A stretch of 64,000 nucleotides of DNA from Bolinopsis microptera. Its lineage: Eukaryota; Ctenophora; Tentaculata; Lobata; Bolinopsidae. Under the pieces are notes generated by a model. It saw nothing but the letters and a program-made list of their open reading frames with translations. It did not search any database and was not told the DNA's origin. The translations under genes were made by a program, and so were the position numbers. Shown here one piece after another: positions 55,572 through 64,000 of the stretch (within the stretch, counting starts at the first letter, position 1; each line of letters starts with the position of its first letter). The stretch covers positions 5,907,675 through 5,971,674 of the forward strand of contig NC_087078.1 of NCBI RefSeq assembly GCF_026151205.1, written 5' to 3'.

Positions 55572-56416
55572 CCTGCATATGACCTGGCATCAGTTAGCAG
55601 TGCCTTGCTTCTGGACTTGCAGAGTATGAAGCCAATCTGTTGTAAATAAGGTTTACTTTTCCTGGTTGCTTGATCCCGAATCCAACCAGTCCGTGTGGTA
55701 ATGTGTCTGCTGTCATGGGAGAATGAAGTGTTGGCAGCAAACAGGCCATTAGCAGTGAGAAAGTGTAGCAACCTTTCACCGTTTTCATTCCTCCTCCCAA
55801 CACCATGTCTACCAATATTCACATGTAAACCATTTTCTACATCAACAGGGCTTCTTTTGCCAAGTTTGGTATTAAAGTCGCCTAACATCCATACTTCAAA
55901 TCTAGCAGGAACACTGATAGCCTCGAGTAGCTCATCGTAAAATTGGGTTGCTATTCGGGGATTCTGAACTGACTTGGGATTCGTAGGGCTGTAACAATTA
56001 ACAATTCTGATATGACAAGGTGGTTGATCCACCCTTTTAGCACTTAATTTAAAGTCCATATAAACAACTCTGTCACTGATCTGATGATGCGATACTATAA
56101 ATTCCAAAAAACGCTTGTTAACAATAAACCCAAGTCCACCGTGTCTATCGTGTCTCTGATCAAACAAAAACAATCGATGATGTCCAGGGAGTGTTGTTTC
56201 CAAGTATTCACGTGTCTTGGTCTCCTGAAGTGCTAAAATGTCTAAGTTATATCTGTCAATGTCCTCTGCAACAAAGTGTTGCCTGTATGTGGTCGATAGA
56301 CCGCAAACATTCCATGTCCCAAAATTGAGTGTCGTAGCCATGATGAAAAGAGTAGCGTAGACTAGGAATCCTGCGATCTTCCTCGAGGCGTTAAACGTAC
56401 TGACTTTAGCAGTCAT
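55572..56416 (-). pseudogene. RTE APE endonuclease part
   Basis: About 281 codons from the first Met at 56416; another Met follows at about 56341 directly before LNFGTWNVCGLS and may be the natural start. APE motifs: GTWNVCGL, DILALQETKTRE (catalytic Glu), GGLGFIVNKRF, VNCYSPTNPKS, WMLGDFNTKLGKRS (GDFN) and FAANTSFSHDSRHITTRTGW. The last DHxLV motif lies beyond the LTR insertion. The residues after DARSYAG are LTR-derived. Confidence 0.85.
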
Positions 56417-56445
56417 GCGGACCCGTTACAGTCACACACCATCAA

Positions 56446-57030
56446 ATGTATGTATATATGTATATGTCCCGACAATCTGTCGTAAAACAGGGGTTCTAGA
56501 AAACCCATTTCCCGATGCTCCTGAAACTTGAAACTTTTTTTACAGTCGATTAGGTCAACGTCTAGACGCCCTGCAAAGTTTCAGATCTCTAACTCAATTT
56601 TAACATGGTTTGTAAGGCACCTGAATATGGCGATTTCGGGTTTTTTACCGGATTTCGTATAACAGTGCTGGCGCGTATTTTATCATTATGCAAATTTCTT
56701 AAAAATCTCAACATAACTATTTCTTATTAGTTATTTCTGTCATCTTTGACATCAAATTAGAATGTTTTGAACTAAAAATAAATCTGCTGAACGACTTCCG
56801 ATGAGTTTTAATGCCTGAAAAACTCCTGCCGGAGGCGGCGGCCTTCGGCCGCCGCCTCCGGCCGGAGTGCACGCTTCGCGTGCACGAAATAGGCTTCCGA
56901 CGTGTACCAAAGGGGGTGTAAAGGGGTTATAATAGTAAAGGGGGTATAATAATAAAGGGGGTACAATAGTAAAGGGGGTACATAGTATACCCCCAATAAA
57001 GACACCGCTCGTGCTTGCCAGCACTGTGAT
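56446..57030 (+). repeat. Hairpin repeat copy 6, module B2
   Basis: Starts in TATATGTATATG with CCCGACAATCTGTCG. GC hairpin pair at 56828-56885, GGGGGTA(T/C)AATAGTAAA-type units near 56938-56990, and the end GCACTGTGAT at 57030. Confidence 0.8.
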
Positions 57031-57706
57031 AATATGACAAAAATTGTTTTGGTCACGTGATCAGTCAATGACATTGATATTTCGCTGCTGACGGTTTGGT
57101 GGAGGGTTAGGGTCAACGTTTATACATTATAGGGTCAAAGTTAGGACTAGAGTTGTACACTATTGACATTGTGAGGGTAATGGTTAAGGTTTATCACTAG
57201 CGACCTTTTCATCTGACCACAATATTGCAAAATGCTATGTTGTATGTCACGTGACAAATTTAGCCGAGGGTCGGAAGTCGGAGGTCGGAAGTCAGTGGAC
57301 TCTGTTGGAGTTCGGCGGACTCCGAGCGGAGTCCGCCGAGCTGGTGGACTCCGCCAAGCTCCGCCGGACTCCGCCGGATTCAAGTCCGCCGGAGAGGTCC
57401 GCCGGAGTCCGCCAAGCACTCCGCCGAAGTCCGCGGCGGACCGGAGTCCGCCTAGTGGCTTAGTCCGCGGCGGACACTCCGCCGAGCCGCCGCGGAGCCG
57501 CTCGGAGTCCGCGGCGGACTTTAAAGTCCGCTCGGAGTCCGCTCGGCTCCGCTCGGAGTCCGCCAAAATGTATTCGAGTCCAGTGTAAATACATTTTGGC
57601 GGAGCACCGCCGGACTCCACTCGGAGTCCGGCGGCTCCGCCGGAGTCCGCTCGGAGTCCGGCGGCTCCGCCGCGGACTCTACTCCGCGACGGATAGTGCC
57701 TATTCC
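57031..57706. repeat. GC-rich interlaced-palindrome repeat, copy 2
   Basis: Same start (ATAATATGACAAAAATTG, sharing AT with the preceding GTGAT) and same end (CGCGACGGATAGTGCC) as 33396-34016. Longer by one block of GGAGTCCGC words. High identity in the non-palindromic first part. Confidence 0.8.
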
Positions 57707-59284
57707 TGATCTAGATAAGAGTAATTATTGTTGATTATTTAAAATATTTCAATATTCATTGTTATGTCGTTAAATTTGTTGTGGGAGATTACTGTAAAGT
57801 ATAATCAATAACGGTATCTGACAGCCCCTCAAATGCGTTTCTATATTTTATGATCAATTGAGAAGCTCTTTTTCGTACAATCTGTGACATTTATCATTTA
57901 TGATTTCAACTGATAACGTTCTTAAATACGGAGTACGGTTCCACTGTAATTGTAGCAAATGTTGATACTTCCAAATGTTTGAAAAATAAATTTAGAGCAA
58001 CCAATTTGTGAGTAGCTTTGTTTGAATCAATCAAACTTTCTTTTCCTAAGAATATGTTGTTCAATGTTCCAGCGACGCCACGTTTTCATTAAGTAATGTA
58101 CATCCCTTGTTAATGTTATGTATATAAAAAAGGGAAACAGTAGAATGTTGGTGAGAACCCCCCTCATTAAGTGCAAGTCAGATTACTAGTTAACTATCCG
58201 GTCAAACTTTCATGAGCCTCATTTGGGAAGGAAAAGTGCCCTATATGAATCGGACCCGGTAAATGGACGTACCTGGTAAATGGAGGGACCCGGTATATGA
58301 TTGCACTATAAAAATCAGTGTTACTGACCTGCACTGGTTTTATCAGAGCACTTCTTCTCTTGTTGAGGGACTATTTGGATAGGTTTGTTATCCTGAATTT
58401 GTTGTAGGAGATCTGTGAGGCGGACCGACTAGCCAGTTACTGCCCACGTGTCCACCACAACCCTACTGGCCTACTCCTAGTTAAATTCGGTGGTAATTTA
58501 ACTTTGCGACCTTTTCAATTTTGTTCAACTGCCAAATTGCAGATTTTGTCCAGTTTTATTTTTTTGCTAGTACCGTTATTTTATCTTATTTCATACTGAT
58601 TTTTATTTGAATCGATTTTACTGTTTAAGATTGTCAAGTTGACCGGAATGTGATTGAAGGCTACATAAATAGCTAATAGTGAGATAACCACTAAGAATGA
58701 CCACGCCTCAATTTGATGAGCATTTTAATCAGATTCGGATTTCGGAGTTATAATTTGTAAAATACCACAATTTTAGCCATGTTAAACCATTTATTACTTC
58801 AATAGTTTCAGTTCGAGTTTAGAAGAGGCTGTAACATATCCAAGTCAGGTTCTACTACTAGAGTTTGTTGAAGTCATGACAAATATAAACGTTAAAACGA
58901 GGATGATTAATGAGTTAATGGATCCTTTGGATCCTTTTGTAGGAATCCGTGACGTCGTATGGAATTCCAGGCTTGATCTAATTACTTATACCAAGAGCTG
59001 TGTCAGCTCCCAACCTTTAGAGGTAAACACGTCAAACCAGAATGAATAAGGTGAAATCTGATAGTTCCCGGAAGACTTTTTCAAATTTAACGTTGTAGCG
59101 AGTAGGTATTGTATGATAATGAATATCGCAATACTCACTATATAACAGAGACCGCATATTTTAAATTTTTGATATCATGACCATTTCTATTTCGTTATTC
59201 CGAGGAAAGTATGCCGTATTCAGAAGAGGGGTACATGCTGTTTAGAAATTATCTATTTTTACAATACCCAGATGTGAATCTATA
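57707..59284. other. No gene recognised
   Basis: AT-rich sequence without a protein-like frame, long inverted repeat or RNA gene. ACCCGGTAAATGGACG and GGTAAATGGAGGGACCCGG form a short repeated word cluster at 58254-58300. Confidence 0.5.
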
Positions 59285-60620
59285 CTTACTTTACTTTGGG
59301 CGATCCTCAATCGAAATCCCATTCACTGTCTGCCTCCACACGTCTCGATCGCACATCACAGTTCGAAGGTCGTCTAACTGGAGCCCAGTGTCACGAGCTA
59401 CTACGTCCAGGAAGGTGAGTGGTCTCCTTCCACGGCCCGATTGGGCAAGTCGCCAGGGGAGGATAGTGGAGATAACTTGGTCAGAAGCTCTCATGCAATG
59501 CCCAGCAAACCTGGAACGCCTCGTCGCAACCACTGAGGCAATAGATGGAAGGTTGCCATAGATCTGCTTGAGGGTTGGATGCTTCTTCCACGAGATGTTC
59601 TTGGCCTTCATTAAAAGACGGGTGTAGCATCCGTTGAGGCGTTTCTCAAGCTGCTTGTTTATGGTCCATGTCTCTGATCCATAGAGCAATACTGGTTCGA
59701 CACAGGCTCTAAAGAACTTGACTTTCAGTTGTTCGGAAATGCCAGAGGACCAGACTTTTTGCAGTTTAATACAGGCTGACCAGGCCATTCCTTTCCTTGT
59801 GTTGAAATCCTTTCTACTGTCCGCAATGAAAGAGCCGAGGTATTTAAAGTCATCAACCTGTTTAATCTGGCGGCCTGAGGTAGAATGTAAGTCGACAGTG
59901 TCAGGGATATTGATGGTCATGAACTCGGTCTTAGAAGCATTCATAGCAAGACCAACTTGTGCGGCTGCATTTTCAAGGTCTGTCAGCAGAAGTTGGACTT
60001 GCTCTATGGTGTCTGAAATTAAGGCCAAATCATCAGCAAAGTCAAGGTCTGTGATTTTGACCGCAGGCACTCTTCGGCTTTTCCTAGGCACGATGGTAAG
60101 ACCGAATTCGTCACCCATGCAGCTTCTGAGGACATAGTCAAGGACGATGATGAAGAGAAAGGGTGCTAGAGTGTCCCCTTGAAGAACTCCAATAAGTGTC
60201 CTAAAAAAGTCAGTAAGGCCGTCGATGGTCTGGACACGAGAGAACGATGAGTCATAAAGAAGCCTGATAGCATCTACAAGTGGAGTAGGGATACCGTAGA
60301 GGGAGAGGATGTGGAAAAGGGCATCCCGGTTAATGCTGTCGAACGCTTTCGAAAAATCGACAAACACAATTGCGGCTGAACGATTTCCGATCTTGCATTC
60401 CTCGAGTATACGACGTAGGGCAAGGACCTGTGGGAGTGTGGATCTTCCTCTACGGAAACCATTTTGGTTTGGCCGCAAGAGGGGATCAATGAATGGGTAG
60501 ATCCGGTTGAGGATGAGCTTGTTAAAAACTTTCGCTGCAACCGGTGCCAGTGAAATGCCACGGTAGTTTCCTGGATTAGTAAGATCACCCTTTTTGGGGA
60601 TAGGAATGATGATAAATATA
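59285..60620 (-). pseudogene. RTE-like reverse transcriptase, 5'-truncated
   Basis: The minus-strand frame begins near 60612 with IPIPKKGDLTNPGNYRGISL and runs without a stop to 59291. RT motifs: RPNQNGFRRGRSTLPQVLAL, VFVDFSKAFDSINRDALFH (catalytic Asp), GVLQGDTLAPFLFIIVLDYV, TDLDFADDLALISD (FADD) and MNASKTEFMTINI, then DDFKYLGSFIADSRKDFNTR, SETWTINKQLEKRLNGCYTR and the C-terminal RRSRFAGHCMRAS. The endonuclease and first RT block are lost by 5' truncation. It is a different subfamily from the RTE at 52027. The Met at 60478 is internal, not a true start. Confidence 0.8.
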
Positions 60621-60980
60621 TCAATCTATAAGTGATGGTAATGATCATCAAACTCAGAATGATATTATCAATGCTATTGAAAGTTTTCTGTTGAAGTTCT
60701 CAAACAAATTTATGTGAAATCATATGGAAATGAAAAGTAAAAAGTGTAAGCTCAGCAAATTGGTTTAATTATAGAGTCCAGAATAAAACGATATTTTAAT
60801 GAATGTATGCCTTTGTCTGTGTCATTTGTTCACGCTCATAAATCAATTTTTTTGTAGTAATATAACTAATAAGTTTTGATTTCACTTAATTGTACTTTTG
60901 ATGATTTACGTAGCCAAGTTTTATTCTCTTTAACAATACCATAATGGTTTATAATAAATAACTCGCATAACTTCTAGTCA
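60621..60980. other. Putative 5' region of the next gene
   Basis: AT-rich, no ORF. It lies between the RTE fragment and the ATG at 60981 and would hold the 5' UTR, or an intron, of that gene. No convincing TATA box or acceptor. Confidence 0.35.
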
Positions 60981-62321
60981 ATGGAGACTTCTGAAGAGGA
61001 TCCGCCCTCCCTCTCTCCACTTTCTGACGTTTTAGAATTATCGGAAGAGGACGTCACAGACTCGGGAGATTTTTCTGCTTTTGAAGGACGGATAAATGCA
61101 GAGGAAGATAAATTAAAGCATCAGGAAGAAGGCGAGCAAACTGACAGCGAAGACTTTTCGGCTTTTGAGAGGAAGATGGAAGAGCAACAAAAGCGGGAAT
61201 TGGCGGAACAAAAAAGTGATGACTGTGATCTATCAGAATTTAATGACAGATTTACGAGTAGTGATCACATTGACCGTGAGGATAAAAATGAACCATACGA
61301 TGAACCTTCAGACAGTGAGGATTTTTCCGCGTTTGAACGGAAGATCGCAAGAGAGGGGTCTGAACTGGACAGATCAGAGGGTGTTATGGAGTGTAGCACT
61401 ACATCAGGGATAGAAGTGTACGAGATGTCTGGCGATATTGATCCAGAGAGGGTTGGATATCAGAACTTAGCAGATCAGAAAGAATATTGTAGATCTGGAG
61501 ACAGGTCAAGCGCAGAATTACCCACTGAAGAGGACCTGCTAGATTTAGAACATGTCATGACCTGTGATGAGGTTTTATCAGACACGAGGTCAGGTTCTGG
61601 GACTCCTCGACCTCCTTCCCGTGATCCTGTTCTGGATCAGTTCTTCCTTGACATGGACACGTTTCTTGAGGAAGATGAGTTCATATCGCCGAGCAGTGTC
61701 AGCAGTGATGATAATGAACAGCAGGATGTTTATCCAGTTAAAGAAACAGGAAGTAAGTCTGCTGAGGATCAATCAGGAGTGACAAGGAGTTTTAGTGATC
61801 CAGAATATAAACCAGAAGATGTAAAGGGTTTGTTAGCGGACCTAACTGGTTTACAGGGGTACAAGCATGAAGAAAGGGTCCTGAAAATCATTGAGAAATT
61901 GACCTACTGTATGGGATACCTGGTAGATTTAAACAAGCAGGTCAAAGAAGAAGGGTATCAGTCAAATCTCCAATTTCACAATAGAAGAGCAAGGAATGGT
62001 CGTGATTCTTTTGGCGGAGAGGGTAAGACCTCGAGCAGTGACGATGAATTTTATCTGGTTCAGAATAGTCGAGCAACGAGTAGACGGAGAAGTGCCAGTG
62101 CCCAGTCCTATCAACGAGGACTAATATCTCCTGACCCCAGTACAGCACTAGAGGACCCCAATGCAGCACTAGAGGACCAGATAAAAGCTTGTTTAACAAA
62201 TGCTACAAGTTTGGAGATGTTGCTAACAGGACCTGGTCCAGTAACCAAGAACAGGGATCTCAGTAAATCTCTCCCTAACATAAGACCCAGGGTAGGGAAG
62301 GAGTGGATCTCTCTCCGATAG
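60981..62321 (+). CDS. Acidic DFSAFERK-repeat host protein, N-terminal part
   Basis: ATG at 60981, 446 codons. The N-terminus is very acidic and has three clear repeats of a (D/T)DSxDFSAFExxI/M motif (about residues 26, 57 and 112) plus a diverged one (DDCDLSEFNDRF near 80), spaced 25-35 residues, suggestive of short linear motifs that bind one partner repeatedly. A helical segment, HEERVLKIIEKLTYCMGYLV, near residues 300-320 may be a coiled coil. The remainder is Ser/Arg-rich. No catalytic domain, signal peptide or membrane segment. Family not recognised; a cytoskeletal or adaptor scaffold is possible. The frame ends at TAG near 62319, but the coding pattern goes on in another frame (next entry). 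Confidence 0.7.
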   Translation: METSEEDPPSLSPLSDVLELSEEDVTDSGDFSAFEGRINAEEDKLKHQEEGEQTDSEDFSAFERKMEEQQKRELAEQKSDDCDLSEFNDRFTSSDHIDREDKNEPYDEPSDSEDFSAFERKIAREGSELDRSEGVMECSTTSGIEVYEMSGDIDPERVGYQNLADQKEYCRSGDRSSAELPTEEDLLDLEHVMTCDEVLSDTRSGSGTPRPPSRDPVLDQFFLDMDTFLEEDEFISPSSVSSDDNEQQDVYPVKETGSKSAEDQSGVTRSFSDPEYKPEDVKGLLADLTGLQGYKHEERVLKIIEKLTYCMGYLVDLNKQVKEEGYQSNLQFHNRRARNGRDSFGGEGKTSSSDDEFYLVQNSRATSRRRSASAQSYQRGLISPDPSTALEDPNAALEDQIKACLTNATSLEMLLTGPGPVTKNRDLSKSLPNIRPRVGKEWISLR

Positions 62322-64000
62322 AATCACTAAGTAGCAGCAACTCTAGTCTTCAGGAACCTAAACTGGAGCACGGTTCAGGAGAGGCTCACTGGGACAGAGT
62401 ACCTGGTGATCTCAATACTGCTGGTTTATCTGACTGTCTGACACCCGAACGAATCTCTAACTCAGATGACAACAGTACACAAGTTATAAACGATGATGAA
62501 ACTGGTCGAAGAGCCAATGCTAAACTAAAAGAGGTGATGAGAATCAAGAGAGAACTGGAGGAGTGTGTCAAATTATCTATAAGTTTAGAGGACCTCATTG
62601 TCGACTACACTGAGAAAAACGAAATTCCGAATAAAAACTTGAAGAGCAACTCTGCTCTGTCGGTGTCCATGCCCGACGTAAGGATGAAAAATTCAGTATC
62701 CGACCTATCAAGAAACCAGGTTAAAAACTTCAGGTGGGCTAGTGAGGAGTTACCCCGCATTAAGAAATATCGCAAGAGATTCCCTCAAGAGAGCAACTAC
62801 ACCTCCAGCGACTCCTACTATCAGAGCAGTCCGCTCAGACGTAAACATCGGTCAAGGCTCAGCAGCATCTCTCGTGACTCCATATCCTCGTCTAGCATGT
62901 CTGATGGTGAGACTTACCGGAGGAACGTTCACAAGCTGGACTACCCCAAACACTTGGTCCCGTCCAGCACGCTAGGTATGGATCCGAGCTCCAAACTAGT
63001 GAGGTTTAGAAAACTGACTACACCCATAACATCCTCCTCCAGCTCTGAAAGTCTGCCTCAGATTGTCCTGAGTATAAGTGAGAGCACCAGATCTTCTCTG
63101 ATATCTCCTTTATGTGGTCCCCCGATTCCTGTAGAGACTCCCAGCTACAGTTCTCAGGATATCTCGCTAGGTAGTAACCAGGTAGAAAAGATCACTGCAC
63201 CAATGCAGGAACAAATTGTGGGTTACAGTCAAGATGATCCTAATGAAGAAGACAGACCTCATCTATTAAATCGTGGAAGGGATTATGCAAGGAAGGAAGA
63301 AGCAACTGACAGTGTAAAAACACAGGATACAAGTGACAGGAAAGATAATATGACTATCTCCACTGATTTCACAGAGATAAGAAAGGCGAGAAGTAAAGTT
63401 ATGACGGTTGAGATGGCAGTTTCTCCTATAGAGGAATTTAAACAGGTACCTCTCCAGAGACAACCTACTATAGAGTACATTAACCGAGCAACTTCACCGC
63501 TTGTAGAGGAAAGCACAGAAATATTAGAGGAATGTAATAATATTGAGACAGAAACAAGGGTGGTAAACTTTACGTCAAGTTACTCACAGACTGATACTAG
63601 AGACAGCAAAACTGGAGAAATGGAAGCACAATATCAAACAAAGTCTAGCCAGAACTCGACTTTGGAAACAACCAGTGGTACAATTCCAAGTAAGGACAGT
63701 GTGTCTCAGACCATTCCTTTGATTAGGCCCAGTAAAGGAACCAGTACAAAACCAGCATCAGAAGTCAACACCATAACACCAAGCTCCAAACCTGTCTTTG
63801 TGAAGACTCTGTCAAAGAACTCTCTTTCTTTATCCTCAGAGAAGGTCCTTGACATCGCCACCCAAACAGTCTCCTCAGACATGTCTCTCTCCAACCTTAG
63901 GGATATCTATAAATACACCAGACCCACAGTTAAGAAGAAACCTAGAAACAAGCCAGGAGACACTGGTACCAATCATTCAAAGAACCAACAACCAGTGCTA
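62279..64000 (+). CDS. Same host gene, continuation in shifted frame, partial
   Basis: 574 codons open to the right edge, in the frame one base back from the previous entry. Composition is the same: Ser-rich and disordered (PIESLSSSNSSLQEPKLE), one helix (AKLKEVMRIKRELEECVKLS), a SALSVSMPDVRMKNSVSDLS segment, SRLSSISRDSISSSSMSDG, and late QTD/TQT-type motifs (YSQTDT, VSQTIP, ATQTVSSD) that resemble dynein-light-chain-binding words. Codon use looks real throughout, so the break at 62282-62320 is probably a small indel, for example in the TCTCTCT run at 62311-62317, or a missed tiny intron. I see no sensible GT/AG pair there. Confidence 0.65.

Larger units (their letters stand above)
52027..56445 (-). 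mobile_element. RTE-type LINE split by solo LTR B
   Basis: Flanked by ATGTATGT (52019-52026 and 56446-56453), though the site lies in a TA/TGTA microsatellite. Minus strand: APE endonuclease, then reverse transcriptase in one frame once the LTR at 54380-55571 is removed. Without the LTR it is about 3.2 kb, the normal full length of RTE elements. Confidence 0.82.

Noticed and set aside
54374-55577. Interpreting the 1.2-kb gap in the RTE ORF as a spliceosomal intron (GCAG|GTGTAAG ... CTACAG|CAG)
   Set aside because: TG...CA inverted tips and a 5-bp duplication CCTGC fit an LTR insertion better; a reverse-transcribed element would not carry an intron.

Overview
This window looks like animal nuclear DNA. 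It is AT-rich, host-type exons have GT/AG boundaries, no operons are visible, and mobile elements of nearly every eukaryotic class are crowded together. The lineage is uncertain. An early-branching or soft-bodied invertebrate such as a cnidarian fits the mix (CR1-like LINEs with PHD and esterase domains, RTE, an RLE-type LINE, a Penelope-like element, pogo, hAT, Helitron), but no host gene here settles it.

Layout. 1-8.2 kb: a CR1-like non-LTR retrotransposon on the minus strand. Its ORF2 (PHD finger, APE endonuclease, start of RT) is open to the left edge. Its ORF1 is split by a solo LTR with a 5-bp target duplication and carries an AlkB-type dioxygenase motif set joined to an SGNH esterase. 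8.2-15 kb: sparse host-like exons plus several short inverted-repeat transposons, including two pogo-like copies with transposase remnants. 16.9-26.2 kb: the best host gene, a plus-strand multi-exon type I membrane protein with about five Ig-like domains, a Cys-rich juxtamembrane region, one transmembrane helix and a short tail. Its introns hold a MITE, a 102-bp perfect palindrome and two LINE relics. 26.6-28.4 kb: a tandem pair of 860-bp inverted-repeat elements.

28.7-57.7 kb: a nested repeat cluster built on a modular hairpin family. Module A is a 0.3-0.5-kb palindromic 'head' plus about 1 kb of body ending in (TA)n. Module B is a 0.4-0.6-kb tail ending in GTGAT. Two full modules form an inverted repeat with 2,119-bp arms of equal length that look almost identical (30019-36530). 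Younger elements lie inside the array: a gag-only LTR retrotransposon, an intact RLE-type LINE with a 15-bp target duplication, a 311-bp Helitron, a truncated Penelope-like element, and a full-length RTE that was itself split by a second solo LTR.

57.7-64 kb: a quiet stretch, a 5'-truncated RTE copy, then a plus-strand host gene encoding a large acidic and Ser-rich, probably disordered protein with repeated DFSAFERK-type motifs. One reading-frame break lies near 62.3 kb, and the gene runs off the right edge.

The strongest leads are the AlkB-SGNH ORF1, the near-perfect giant palindrome and its modular hairpin family, the paired GC hairpins with TTC loops, and the pol-less LTR element with intron-like signals. 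Names of families come from motif reading only; no database search was possible.
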